Part shown: positions 48,390-55,739 of the stretch, piece after piece
How the letters are laid out: every line of letters begins with the position of its first letter
Numbering within the stretch: the stretch's first letter is position 1
Virus record (IMG/VR): IMGVR_UViG_3300018080_000015
Location: 24,187-88,186 of that record
Strand: one strand, 5' to 3'
From: a virus
Length of the DNA: 64,000 nt
Program-made: the position numbers and the translations under genes
The notes under the pieces: generated by a model
Database searches by the model: none
Seen by the model: only the letters and a program-made list of their open reading frames with translations
Told to the model about the DNA's origin: nothing

Positions 48390-48876
48390 ATTCACCTCCC
48401 TGGGCGATAAGACCACACGCCCGGTGTACACCAAGGTTTTTCTCCTCGTCAGTCTCGAGGAGTTCGTTGCACTGCGTACAACGAAGTTGAATGATGCGGA
48501 CCACGACTCTGGGCCGCCACTTCCACGGGTTGAGAATCACGTCTGCGAGCATTCTTGTCACCGTGGTATCTACCACAGCGTCCACCTTCACGCCGAACTC
48601 GTCGACGACTCCCAGTGGGACGAACTCTTCGGGGTGCTCGTTCCACTGCCCCTTTGGACCCTCGTATGTGCTCACTAGACGCTGACCACCTACGGTATAG
48701 AAAAGACACACAAGCTGACCGTCAGTGCTCGCGCCGAACTCCACGATGATGACCCCATTGTGCCTGAGCGGATCGAACACGCCGTCGAAGACAGACTTCG
48801 CGGGCTCGACTCGAGCTTGCTCGGACGTAGGGTACTGGACACCGTCGATTTCAAGATCGGCGAAGCGACTGCTCAT
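48352..48876 (-). CDS. Hypothetical protein with C-terminal zinc pair
   Basis: A 174 aa protein. The N-terminal part is beta-rich (RHNGVIIVEFGASTDGQLVC, then LFYTVGGQRLVSTYEG). Near residue 132 it has LRCTQCNELLETDEEKNLGV then HRAC, a possible zinc site. Function unknown. It overlaps the sigma-like gene by 38 bases. Confidence 0.4.
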   Translation of the reverse strand: MSSRFADLEIDGVQYPTSEQARVEPAKSVFDGVFDPLRHNGVIIVEFGASTDGQLVCLFYTVGGQRLVSTYEGPKGQWNEHPEEFVPLGVVDEFGVKVDAVVDTTVTRMLADVILNPWKWRPRVVVRIIQLRCTQCNELLETDEEKNLGVHRACGLIAQGGECVRETEPHEEAD

Positions 48877-48881
48877 CTCTT

Positions 48882-49592
48882 TTATCCTCCCGATACCTTT
48901 GATCCTACTTCATTCGGATCAGTGCTGTCAACCGCATTATTGCTTGATTTGCGCGTTTTTTGATAGGCTCTGAAGCCCTCTTTCGCAAGGACTGCGAGCG
49001 CCCGATCCGTCTTCCGAATCTGCGTTTTTGGTTTGCGCTTGCCGGGGAGATACAGGCTCCACGGTTTGCGGACACTCTCCCGACCCAGCTTCGCCACGAG
49101 GCGGCCATCGAGCTCGAGCTTGATCCACTGCTTCGTTTTGGTGAGCTTGGCCCCCGTCAGCTTTCGCCAAATCGTGAAGATACGGGCTGCCCGTTTCGGC
49201 GACTCCTCCAGGCAGGCCTTCCAGACGTCCTCTACGAACTCCGGCGTGGCGTAGACTGTCCCCTCCCGGCGCACGCCACCCTCCGCGGGAGCGAACTCGA
49301 GCCGCAGCGCCCCATCGGCCACGAGCGTCACGAGGTACAGGTTCTGCGGGCTCGGCCCGGAGCGTCGGGTCGTCCAGTTCTGGATGGTGTTCGTGCCCCC
49401 AGCCTTCCCCTCATCTCGAGCGTACCAGTCGAGCGCCTGACACAGCTCCACGTAGGTGCAATAGCGCCTCGTCCAGTGCTCGCTCTTCGGCCCGGTGATC
49501 CGGTGCACCGCATCCAGTGCGGCCCTGCGGTCGGTTTCTCGCTGGGCCTGTTCACGCTCCTGAAGGAGCTCTGAGACTAGCTGGTCAAGCAT
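48882..49592 (-). CDS. Hypothetical basic protein
   Basis: A 236 aa protein starting at ATG 49592 behind GGAGAGGAGG. It is helical at the start (LVSELLQEREQAQRETDRRA), mixed in the middle (IQNWTTRRSGPSPQNLYLVT) and basic at the end (KLGRESVRKPWSLYLPGKRK). It may be DNA-binding, possibly with an HTH around residue 68-85. It is the first gene after the terminator at 49665-49706, so a promoter must lie in the 70 bases above it; a TTGACA box is present at 49639-49644 but its -10 partner is poor. Confidence 0.45.
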   Translation of the reverse strand: MLDQLVSELLQEREQAQRETDRRAALDAVHRITGPKSEHWTRRYCTYVELCQALDWYARDEGKAGGTNTIQNWTTRRSGPSPQNLYLVTLVADGALRLEFAPAEGGVRREGTVYATPEFVEDVWKACLEESPKRAARIFTIWRKLTGAKLTKTKQWIKLELDGRLVAKLGRESVRKPWSLYLPGKRKPKTQIRKTDRALAVLAKEGFRAYQKTRKSSNNAVDSTDPNEVGSKVSGG

Positions 49593-49664
49593 GATTTTCC
49601 TCCTCTCCTGGAATCGCTACCACATGCCTCCGGTGCGTGTCAAGATCACATGCATCTGAAAAAT

Positions 49665-49706
49665 GAAAAGCCCCCAAGGAACGTCCCTGTCCCCTGGGGG
49701 CTTTTC
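49665..49706. terminator. Bidirectional terminator
   Basis: GAAAAGCCCCCA ... TGGGGGCTTTTC (arms 49665-49676 and 49695-49706), a 12-bp perfect stem with A/T tails in both directions. It separates the small-gene region from the sigma/ParB operon. Confidence 0.8.
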
Positions 49707-49726
49707 CCGCGTGGAGGCACACACGG

Positions 49727-50422
49727 TCACTCGATGTCCTTGAGCCTGGTGATTCGACACCGCTTCCACCCGCGCGGCTCGACCCTGAACCTCGTGGTCT
49801 GAACACCCGACACCTTAGCGGATGCGCTGATCACCCTCTCGGCTTCGGCGACGGTGCAATCGTCGCATTCGATCGCCTCGCCTACCTGGATGGTCTCTGC
49901 GCCGCAAGGAGACACATAAGGCCAAAGGCTCGTGCTCCCTGTCAAGAGGTAGAGCGTCGTCGGCAGCTCGTCAACGTCCCTATAGAAAGCATCCCCACAG
50001 GAACCAATCAGCCGTCCATCTGTCGTTTTGCCCGTAACCGTAATCATCTCGCCACACACAGTGCAAACCTCGTGCGGCCCGTCCCACACCCTGATGGTGT
50101 GGTGCCCCTCCGCGTCGATCCACACCTCCACTGGAGTGGTGAGGTTCGAGCACGTGTTCACGTTCTGAATCGCTGTCATGAACACGTCTCGAAGATCGGG
50201 CAAGTCCTCCTGTATCTCCCCTCCCGCGTATTCTCCGGGCTTGAGAAACGACTGCAGGAAGCAACTTGCCACGAGCTCCCGGTACTCGTCGTCTGGCATG
50301 ACCGAAAGGGCCATCCACACTGAGTAGGGTCGCTCCTTCTCCTCGTCTGTGTACTCGTCGCGGTCGTAGGGCTCTCCCTCGGCGAAGAAGAACTCTGGTG
50401 AGAACGATAGTTCAAAACTCAT
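49727..50422 (-). CDS. Hypothetical protein with zinc-type cysteines
   Basis: A 231 aa acidic protein starting SFELSFSPEFFFAEGEPYDR. It has VWDGPHEVCTVCGEMITVTG with a CxxC, a GSCGD loop and IECDDCTVAEAE, giving three cysteine pairs. The end is basic (RVEPRGWKRCRITRLKD). It is not bracketed by an inverted repeat, unlike the genes above it, and lies just before the terminator. Function unknown. Confidence 0.45.
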   Translation of the reverse strand: MSFELSFSPEFFFAEGEPYDRDEYTDEEKERPYSVWMALSVMPDDEYRELVASCFLQSFLKPGEYAGGEIQEDLPDLRDVFMTAIQNVNTCSNLTTPVEVWIDAEGHHTIRVWDGPHEVCTVCGEMITVTGKTTDGRLIGSCGDAFYRDVDELPTTLYLLTGSTSLWPYVSPCGAETIQVGEAIECDDCTVAEAERVISASAKVSGVQTTRFRVEPRGWKRCRITRLKDIE

Positions 50423-50440
50423 CGTTTCCTCCCTGTTGTT

Positions 50441-50847
50441 CGCTATGCTCTCGGTGACGCGCTCCGGCTACTGGTTAGATGATTCGGCTAAAGCCGACGC
50501 TCCTGATGACGTCTTCGATCGGAGTCTTGGCGTCCACGGTCTCACCCTGACGGTCCGAGCCCAAGAGAACGCCGTTGCCGGCGAAGAAATCCTGGTGGGC
50601 GCCTTCGAGCGTGAAGCCGTAGCGGACTGGCTTCAAGAGCCCCTCGTCGTCGACGTACACGGTATCCCTGTTGGGGAACATGTGCGCCAATGCGACGCAA
50701 CTAAACTTGCCCGCTCCGTAGATGTGCCTGATGTCGCTGTCGGGAAATGAAGTCTCCACGACCCTCTGGTTCTTGGCATCGATGATAATTGCTCTGATAC
50801 TCATGGTGTGCATCCTTGGTTGGAGCGCGCCACTGAGAGCATAGCGA
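50441..50847. repeat. Inverted repeat pair 1 around one gene
   Basis: Arms 50441-50466 and 50822-50847 are reverse complements at 24 of 26 positions (TCGCTATGCTCTC-GTG-CGCGCTCC). They enclose the gene 50475-50804: the right arm lies just upstream of its ribosome binding site, the left arm just after its stop. Confidence 0.75.
50475..50804 (-). CDS. DUF3846-like small protein
   Basis: A 109 aa protein starting at ATG 50804 (a second ATG three codons upstream is also possible). It contains VYVDDEGLLKPVRYGFTLEG, AHQDFFAGNGVLLGSDRQGE and TVDAKTPIEDV, the usual pattern of DUF3846 proteins (a strand pair followed by a GN-LV loop), which occur widely in phages and plasmids with unknown function. 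It is the only gene inside repeat pair 1. Confidence 0.55.
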   Translation of the reverse strand: MSIRAIIIDAKNQRVVETSFPDSDIRHIYGAGKFSCVALAHMFPNRDTVYVDDEGLLKPVRYGFTLEGAHQDFFAGNGVLLGSDRQGETVDAKTPIEDVIRSVGFSRII

Positions 50848-50890
50848 GGTTTGGTGTTGTACGCACAACCACGGCGGCCACTGTTTCTAC

Positions 50891-51175
50891 TTAATAGTCA
50901 AAATGTGAGTAGGTCGACGCCTCGCACTCCCCGGCACAATCTGTACCGCAATGCGGGCACACCCACTCCTGCTCTTCCGCGAAGATCGCGTCTTGGCACT
51001 TCTGGCAACACCCGCTGATGCGGTACTCCTGCCTGGAGATCTCGTCCTTGAACTCCGTCGCCAGCCCGCCACACCACGTGCACAAATCCTTTCGGATCTG
51101 CCCGCGGCGAGACTTGCCAATCACGAAGTCGAGGAACTGTTCGACTCCTTCGCTCTTCTTACTTGGTTCTGCCAC
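50891..51175 (-). CDS. Conserved-type small zinc protein (DLCTWCGG)
   Basis: A 94 aa protein starting at GTG 51175 (GGAGGGG upstream). It reads KKSEGVEQFLDFVIGKSRRG, then DLCTWCGGLATEFKDEISRQ, EYRISGCCQKCQDAIFAEE and CPHCGTDC, giving three zinc-type pairs. This motif set is one I associate with a small protein found in many phages. Role unknown. Confidence 0.55.
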   Translation of the reverse strand: MAEPSKKSEGVEQFLDFVIGKSRRGQIRKDLCTWCGGLATEFKDEISRQEYRISGCCQKCQDAIFAEEQEWVCPHCGTDCAGECEASTYSHFDY

Positions 51176-51338
51176 GACCCCTCCACACATTGAAGTATGA
51201 GAACTGCTTGGTTCCGCACGTGCACGGGTGTGGTGGGACGATTGTCCCGTCACTGAAGAGACACCATCGCGAGTGTTTTTTCACTCGGACTGTCTCCTCT
51301 CCCGGACGCCGGAGCAAAACGGCCTGTTTCTTCGTCAT
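51159..51338 (-). CDS. Small hypothetical protein
   Basis: A 59 aa protein from ATG 51338, overlapping the upstream stop as ATGA: TKKQAVLLRRPGEETVRVKK then CTCGTKQFSYFNVWRG. One CxC/C set suggests a metal site. Function unknown; member of the three-gene block inside repeat pair 2. Confidence 0.45.
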   Translation of the reverse strand: MTKKQAVLLRRPGEETVRVKKHSRWCLFSDGTIVPPHPCTCGTKQFSYFNVWRGRGRTK

Positions 51339-51559
51339 ATCACGAGCACTCTGACGCCCCCACTCATGTGAGGGACGAGCGGCACCCAAATGCCGTCAAT
51401 GCGGACTTCCGCATCGTCTGAGAGCACCACCTCATCGCCGCCGATTCCGAAGCACGGCACTGGCCGCACGTAGTAGCGACGCTTTCCGTCGATCTCCTCG
51501 AAATCTGCTCGAGCGCTTAGAACGTCCACGAGTCTGTCTGTTGATCCTATCCATCCCAT
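51335..51559 (-). CDS. Small hypothetical protein
   Basis: A 74 aa protein from ATG 51559 (GGAGG with a five-base gap). It is beta-rich (RRYYVRPVPCFGIGGDEVVL then VRIDGIWVPLVPHMSGGVRV) after a short helix (STDRLVDVLSARADF). Unrecognised. It is the first gene of the block inside repeat pair 2. Confidence 0.45.
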   Translation of the reverse strand: MGWIGSTDRLVDVLSARADFEEIDGKRRYYVRPVPCFGIGGDEVVLSDDAEVRIDGIWVPLVPHMSGGVRVLVI

Positions 51560-51662
51560 GTTTGCCTCCACTGTGGTGGCCGCCGTGGGTGTACGTACAA
51601 CTACTGTTGATGACATCCGGTGCGGTACCTCTCACGAGAACGTGGTCCCCGTGGAGACCGTT

Positions 51663-51872
51663 TTATATCACGAACACCTCTGCGCTTGTGGCCTCGGACC
51701 AATCGCTCTGTTCATCCCAATAGATCTCATTAGCGATGTTGTCGAGCGCCTGGATCAATGAGCCTTTCCAAACCGCTTTACCGTCATCATCGAAGAACTG
51801 CACCTCAAGCTCATTGAGCTCCGCGACTATGTCGCTGAGGACTGCAACACGAGCTGACATACTCCAACTCAT
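51663..51872 (-). CDS. Small hypothetical protein
   Basis: A 69 aa protein from ATG 51872, coupled as ATGA. It has VLSDIVAELNELEVQFFDDDG, KAVWKGSLIQALDNIANEIY and a final ATSAEVFVI. The FFDDDGKAVWKG loop suggests a beta hairpin on a helical scaffold. Function unknown. Confidence 0.45.
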   Translation of the reverse strand: MSWSMSARVAVLSDIVAELNELEVQFFDDDGKAVWKGSLIQALDNIANEIYWDEQSDWSEATSAEVFVI

Positions 51873-52090
51873 ACTGCGGCCCTGATCGCTTCCTTGAGCG
51901 TCTTGAAGCGGCCTTTCTGAACTGCGGGAGCGGCGTCGGGATCGTTGGAGCCTGGTGTGAGCCAAAGCACCTTATAGAGATTCCACACCCACAGTCCCTT
52001 GCGCACGAACCATTTACGATTCGGCGACACGTACGAACCTCTCCTGCTTTTCGTCCACCCGTATCGGATGGTCTCTTTCTGTTCCGTCAT
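51869..52090 (-). CDS. Small basic hypothetical protein
   Basis: A 73 aa protein: YGWTKSRRGSYVSPNRKWFV then KGLWVWNLYKVLW and GRFKTLKEAIRAAV. Basic and aromatic, of the kind that wraps a short strand pair with a final helix, typical of small phage proteins. Function unknown. Start ATG 52090. Confidence 0.45.
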   Translation of the reverse strand: MTEQKETIRYGWTKSRRGSYVSPNRKWFVRKGLWVWNLYKVLWLTPGSNDPDAAPAVQKGRFKTLKEAIRAAV

Positions 52091-52105
52091 GATGCCTCCT
52101 ATGCA

Positions 52106-52628
52106 TCGAGGGCACGACGCAAAGCACGAGCCTGTTTTACTCTACTTGCCTGTTGGCATGCGGAGCCGGCGAAGCGTCGTCAACTGTGCCTCCCTATCTA
52201 GTAGGAACCACAAAGCCGACCGATAAGCCGCCTCCTGGGTTGAGGGAGGACCATCGAGAACGTGGTCCACCACGTCAACCACCGTCTCCACGCACTGTGC
52301 CATCGTGGCCGTCTTGAAGAACTCCTCAAGACCGCTGAAGGTCCCTCCTTCGTCAAGCGAATCGATGAGCCTCTGCATGCTCGCGTCAAACCACGGGCGC
52401 TCCCCTATCTCGAATCCGCGACCGTGTTTCTTTCTGGAGCGAAGCCATCGAAACTTGTCCGCAAGCCCCTCTGGTATTCCTCCCGGTTTGGGTCCTACCG
52501 GGAGAGAGTGCCCGAGCTGAGTCGGAATCTCCCGGTTGAATACTACTGACTTGTGAGTAATCTTCTCTTCCATGTTACCTCCCTTGGTACTGTAACGGGG
52601 AGGCTCGTGCTTTGCGGCGCGCCCTCGA
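52106..52628. repeat. Inverted repeat pair 4 around one gene, nested in pair 3
   Basis: Arms 52106-52133 and 52601-52628 match in reverse complement at 26 of 28 positions (TCGAGGGC-CG-CGCAAAGCACGAGCCT). They enclose the gene 52142-52573 and lie entirely inside pair 3. Confidence 0.75.
52142..52573 (-). CDS. Hypothetical protein
   Basis: A 143 aa protein: VVFNREIPTQLGHSLPVGPKP, RPWFDASMQRLIDSLDEGG, then a helical part ATMAQCVETVVDVVDHVLDG and AAYRSALWFLLDREAQLTTL. No family recognised; helical C-terminus and a proline-rich middle. It is alone inside repeat pair 4. Confidence 0.4.
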   Translation of the reverse strand: MEEKITHKSVVFNREIPTQLGHSLPVGPKPGGIPEGLADKFRWLRSRKKHGRGFEIGERPWFDASMQRLIDSLDEGGTFSGLEEFFKTATMAQCVETVVDVVDHVLDGPPSTQEAAYRSALWFLLDREAQLTTLRRLRMPTGK

Positions 52629-52698
52629 CTGAATCGTCAGTGAGAGGCACCGCACTGGATGTCATCGGATGTGCTTCCGCTTGGGACCGCGAGCGGTT

Positions 52699-53145
52699 TT
52701 ACATTTTCGCTCGCTCTGTTCTGAGATGTCGAATGTCTTCGATGATTGATTCCCTGTCCGACTCTACAAGATGCAAAGCCGAACCAACCCTGCGCACCCA
52801 CTCTTGTCCTCGAATCACGTCCCGCTCTGGAGTATGCGGATGCCCCATAAAGAGGTCCGCTGTGTGCTGAACACCCCTCATTGCGGCCTCACGCTGTGTC
52901 GTCGAACCGAACGTTGAAGCTCGCGCCGTGAGATTCCCTTTCCGGAGATAAACGTATGTCCACCCACCGAGATAAGGCTGAACCACAAGCGCCAAGATGT
53001 CCCCAATTCCTCGGACGATCAATAGATTGTCTGAGGAGTCGAGCTTGTAGAGCTCCACGGCGGCCTGACTAAGTGCTGCCTCGCGGGCGAGTTTGAGCGT
53101 CCTGTCTTTTTTCACGATCGGGCCGATTCTGAATTCCCGTGCCAT
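52699..53145 (-). CDS. Hypothetical protein
   Basis: A 148 aa protein from ATG 53145 (GGAGGTAACT): REFRIGPIVKKDRTLKLARE, then NLLIVRGIGDILALVVQPYL and GWTYVYLRKGNLTARASTFG, and a helical C-terminus (DRESIIEDIRHLRTERAKM). The start suggests a small alpha/beta fold. Function unknown. Confidence 0.45.
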   Translation of the reverse strand: MAREFRIGPIVKKDRTLKLAREAALSQAAVELYKLDSSDNLLIVRGIGDILALVVQPYLGGWTYVYLRKGNLTARASTFGSTTQREAAMRGVQHTADLFMGHPHTPERDVIRGQEWVRRVGSALHLVESDRESIIEDIRHLRTERAKM

Positions 53146-53161
53146 AGTTACCTCCACTCTT

Positions 53162-53589
53162 GATGTGAACATCACTGTGGCCACCACGATTTCTAGTCTA
53201 GCGCAACATCCCCCGCGCGGGAGGATCACTGCGCTTCGTACGGCGAAAAGCCTCACCCTTGAGCCATCCTGTGGTCTCGTATCGATCGGAGAGTAGATAC
53301 CTCCGCGCACGCGCAACTGCCTCGTTTTTGTCCACGCACGCCACCACGAACCGAACCGGATTGAATCTGAGGTTCGTCTTTGCGAGCGCATTCGCAAACT
53401 CTTGCGCGATACAATGCCTGATGTCGAACGCTATCCCCTCCTCGTCGGATAGATCGTCCCACTGTTCCAAGTGAGCGCGAACGATCGTTTCGAGGGGGAG
53501 AGACGCTATCACTCTGGCGATTAGATCGAAGTGTTTCTTTGTCATCGTCTGTGCCTCCTTTTTGTGGTGGCCACAACGATGCTCACATC
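53162..53589. repeat. Inverted repeat pair 6 around one gene, nested in pair 5
   Basis: Arms 53162-53187 and 53564-53589 match in reverse complement at 23 of 26 positions (GTGGTGGCCACA--GATG-TCACATC). All three differences leave G-U pairs in the leftward RNA. They enclose the gene 53198-53545. Confidence 0.75.
53198..53545 (-). CDS. Conserved-type small phage protein (MTKKHF)
   Basis: A 115 aa protein starting TKKHFDLIARVIASLPLETI, with FDIRHCIAQEFANALAKTN and PVRFVVACVDKNEAV. The opening KKHF and the helical pattern followed by FD/NPRF-like residues is common in a small protein family of many phages with unknown function. Start ATG 53545 behind AAGGAGG. It is alone inside pair 6. Confidence 0.5.
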   Translation of the reverse strand: MTKKHFDLIARVIASLPLETIVRAHLEQWDDLSDEEGIAFDIRHCIAQEFANALAKTNLRFNPVRFVVACVDKNEAVARARRYLLSDRYETTGWLKGEAFRRTKRSDPPARGMLR

Positions 53590-53672
53590 CACTGGGGCTC
53601 GCGGCCCCAAGTGGAAGCACATCCTTCGGTTAGCTCGCCAAGCTGTGCGCCCGTCCGGGCGCGAGCGAAGGG

Positions 53673-55007
53673 CTACTTCTTGCCCTTCTTGCTGGTCTTC
53701 TTCTTCCCTCCTTTCTTGGTCTTCTTACTGGTCTTCTTCTCTCCCTTCTTGGCCTTCGCGGGCTGCTCCGCGATCTCCCCGGCGATAGCCCTATTCCCGA
53801 CCTCCACGGGCTGCTCGACGTTGACGTTTCCGCCCGGAACCTGTCTGAGCGGCTTGAGCTGCACGAGCCCATAGTTCTTGGACGCGCTATGCCGCGCGAG
53901 GAAAATCGCTGCGGCTTGCCCGCCCATGAGGACATCCTTGCCTGCCTTGGTGGGAATCCACCCCATGTTGCACTTCGTGCAATCGAGCATCCTGAGTACA
54001 TCTTCGTCCGGAGAATCCGGGAGAAGCTTGTATCCCTCGCACTCTGTGCACGGCACCTCGAGCGGATCTGAGAAGGCTGCCGTGGAACGCTCATACTCAT
54101 CGCGGAGAGTCTTGAGCTGTTTCTGGGCCTTTTTGAGCTCCCGCTCAAAAATCCGCCCCTCCTTGGTCTTGGCTGCCTTGAGGTTTCCCTTCTCGGTGTA
54201 GAACTCGCTGGTCTTCTTCTTCTTGCCCTTGGACGTCTTGTCCTTCTCTGCGCTCTTGGACTTCTTGGGCTTGAGGCCCTCATCATCCTTGGCCAGAGCT
54301 TCGTCGAGGGCGACCTTGAGCCGCCGACACTTGGCCTGCTGATCGTCGGTCTTGAGCCTGGCGAGCTTCGCCTCTTGCTCTGCCTTCGACCATTCCTTGT
54401 AGACCTTGGTCCGCTTGCTCTTGCCTTCTGCCTTCTCGGCCAATTTCTCGGCCTGGGCCTTGGCCTCCTTGGCCGTCTTCACGAGAGCTCTGAGCTCCGC
54501 ACGTTCGTCCTCGAGCTCCTGCTCGAGTTCCTTGACGGATTTCTCGGGTTCGGAAGCCTCTGCCTCTTCCTCGGACTCTTCGTCCTCGTCATCTGGCTCG
54601 TCTTCTTCTTCCTCCTCCTCCGCTTCTGCGTCCTCGAAGTCCGACTCGTCGTCATCATCCTGCTCTTCGTCTTCTTCCTCCTCCTCGAAGTCTTCTGATT
54701 CCTCCTCGTCATCGTCGTCCCACTCGAAGCTGTCGTCCTCTTCGTCTTCGTACTCCAGCCAATGCTCGAGAAGAGCCTCGAGCGGCTCGCCCTTGGAGAT
54801 CTGAGCTTGGGTGTAGAGCCCAATCTCATCTCCCTCCTGGTCGAGCGCTGCGATCTTGCCCTTCGTCGTCTTGCTGGGGACCAACATGCCGAGTTCATCG
54901 TTGTCTTCCTCGGGAAGGACGACTCTGTAGCCTTTGATGCTCTTGTCGGGCACCACGTGGACCACTGAACCGAGAACCTTGCGCTTGATCACTTTCTTCT
55001 TCGCCAT
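53673..55007 (-). CDS. Large charged protein with acidic core, zinc pair and Lys tail
   Basis: A 444 aa protein from ATG 55007. Residues 1-80 fold with beta strands (KGYRVVLPEEDNDELGMLVP). Residues about 90-160 are an acidic run (EEEEEDEEQDDDDESDFEDA). A Lys/Ala coiled coil follows. Near residue 350 are CTECEGYKLLPDSPDE and LDCTKCNMGW, a DnaJ-like zinc site. The last 40 residues are Lys/Ser/Thr (KKTSKKTKKGGKKKTSKKGK), similar to the tail of the 44574 protein. It resembles a DNA mimic or nucleoid-binding protein; a chaperone-like role is possible. First gene inside pair 7. Confidence 0.5.
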   Translation of the reverse strand: MAKKKVIKRKVLGSVVHVVPDKSIKGYRVVLPEEDNDELGMLVPSKTTKGKIAALDQEGDEIGLYTQAQISKGEPLEALLEHWLEYEDEEDDSFEWDDDDEEESEDFEEEEEDEEQDDDDESDFEDAEAEEEEEEDEPDDEDEESEEEAEASEPEKSVKELEQELEDERAELRALVKTAKEAKAQAEKLAEKAEGKSKRTKVYKEWSKAEQEAKLARLKTDDQQAKCRRLKVALDEALAKDDEGLKPKKSKSAEKDKTSKGKKKKTSEFYTEKGNLKAAKTKEGRIFERELKKAQKQLKTLRDEYERSTAAFSDPLEVPCTECEGYKLLPDSPDEDVLRMLDCTKCNMGWIPTKAGKDVLMGGQAAAIFLARHSASKNYGLVQLKPLRQVPGGNVNVEQPVEVGNRAIAGEIAEQPAKAKKGEKKTSKKTKKGGKKKTSKKGKK

Positions 55008-55088
55008 GCTGTGTACCTCCCTTACGGGTTCACGAACGACCCACCCACTGCGGGTCGACACCGCGCAAGCCATCACCTGCGCTGCCTC

Positions 55089-55439
55089 CTACCGCGGAGG
55101 CAATCCTCGAGCGGCACGACGTCTCTCCTGATCGTAGTCGGTGTCACGAGCTGCACCCGGCAACTGCTCCACCATTTTCTCGACCAAGGCCTGAGAGTCG
55201 CACCGCACGAAGAAGTTGCGTCCTTTGGCCTCGAACCACAACTTCTGAATGCACCAACCGTGACCGCACTCGCACTCACCGTATTCCCTGCGGACGACGA
55301 CCTCGACGGTCGAGATATCGGCATCCTCTGGGTCTTCGGCGTCCACATCATAGATGTAGTAGCGAGCGCGGACGTCTGGCTCATCGCCATGGTCCGCTTC
55401 GCATGCAACACACTGCCACATATGCTTTCTCCGGGACAT
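55089..55439 (-). CDS. Zinc-type small protein
   Basis: A 116 aa protein from ATG 55439, coupled as TGATG. It has WQCVACEADHGDEPDVRARY, YGECECGHGWCIQKLWFEA and FFVRCDSQALVEKMVEQLP. The cysteine pattern CxxC, CxCGHGWC is a zinc ribbon. Function unknown; nested inside pairs 7 and 8. Confidence 0.5.
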   Translation of the reverse strand: MSRRKHMWQCVACEADHGDEPDVRARYYIYDVDAEDPEDADISTVEVVVRREYGECECGHGWCIQKLWFEAKGRNFFVRCDSQALVEKMVEQLPGAARDTDYDQERRRAARGLPPR

Positions 55440-55702
55440 CACCATCCTCCGTTCTCGCCTGAGAGGAACATCTCCCACACTTTCTGAGGCTCACCGCCCA
55501 AGCACGGGATCGTGCCTGGGTCGCCTCTATCTTCTTCGGTGGCTTCGAGAGCCTGCTGGAGCGTGAGCTCCATGCATTCCTCGTCGCCCTCCTGAGCGAA
55601 GTAGATAGCCTCTTGAAAGAGGTAGAGGCTCTCATAGCGATCTGCGTGGAATTGAACGTCGTCCGGATTGAGCTGTTTCATGCGCTCGAAGAGCTTGGAC
55701 AT
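55439..55702 (-). CDS. Small hypothetical protein
   Basis: An 87 aa acidic, helical protein from ATG 55702: SKLFERMKQLNPDDVQFHAD, FQEAIYFAQEGDEECMELT and PQKVWEMFLSGENGGW. Unrecognised. A 6-bp hairpin (GCCCGG-CTCAGT-CCGGGC, 55722-55739) lies 20 bases upstream of its start and may regulate the block. Confidence 0.45.
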   Translation of the reverse strand: MSKLFERMKQLNPDDVQFHADRYESLYLFQEAIYFAQEGDEECMELTLQQALEATEEDRGDPGTIPCLGGEPQKVWEMFLSGENGGW

Positions 55703-55721
55703 CACGTACCCCCATTGTAAG

Positions 55722-55739
55722 GCCCGGACTGAGCCGGGC
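55722..55739 (-). other. Hairpin upstream of the 55702 gene
   Basis: GCCCGG-CTCAGT-CCGGGC on the minus strand, immediately followed by CTTACAATGG. It is a local stem inside the right-arm side of pairs 7/8 and might end the previous transcript or cap the leader. Confidence 0.45.

Larger units (their letters stand above)
50856..51601. repeat. Inverted repeat pair 2 around three genes
   Basis: Arms 50856-50881 and 51576-51601 match in reverse complement at 24 of 26 positions (GTTGTACG-ACA-CCACGGCGGCCAC). They enclose three overlapping genes (50891-51559). The left arm is eight bases from the right arm of pair 1. Confidence 0.75.
51609..52666. repeat. Inverted repeat pair 3 around three genes
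   Basis: Arms 51609-51635 and 52640-52666 match in reverse complement at 25 of 27 positions (GTGAGAGG-ACCGCAC-GGATGTCATC). They enclose 51663-52573, and the right arm abuts the left arm of pair 5 without a single spare base. Confidence 0.75.
52667..53624. repeat. Inverted repeat pair 5 around two genes
   Basis: Arms 52667-52694 and 53597-53624 match in reverse complement at 26 of 28 positions (GGATGTGCTTCC-CTTGGG-CCGCGAGC). They enclose 52699-53145 and 53198-53545. The left arm starts right after the right arm of pair 3 and ends four bases from the stop of the enclosed gene. Confidence 0.75.

Noticed and set aside
49639-49644. TTGACA box as a host sigma-70 promoter for the 48882-49592 gene
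   Set aside because: The -35 is perfect but no acceptable -10 lies 16-18 bases downstream; noted only in the gene entry.
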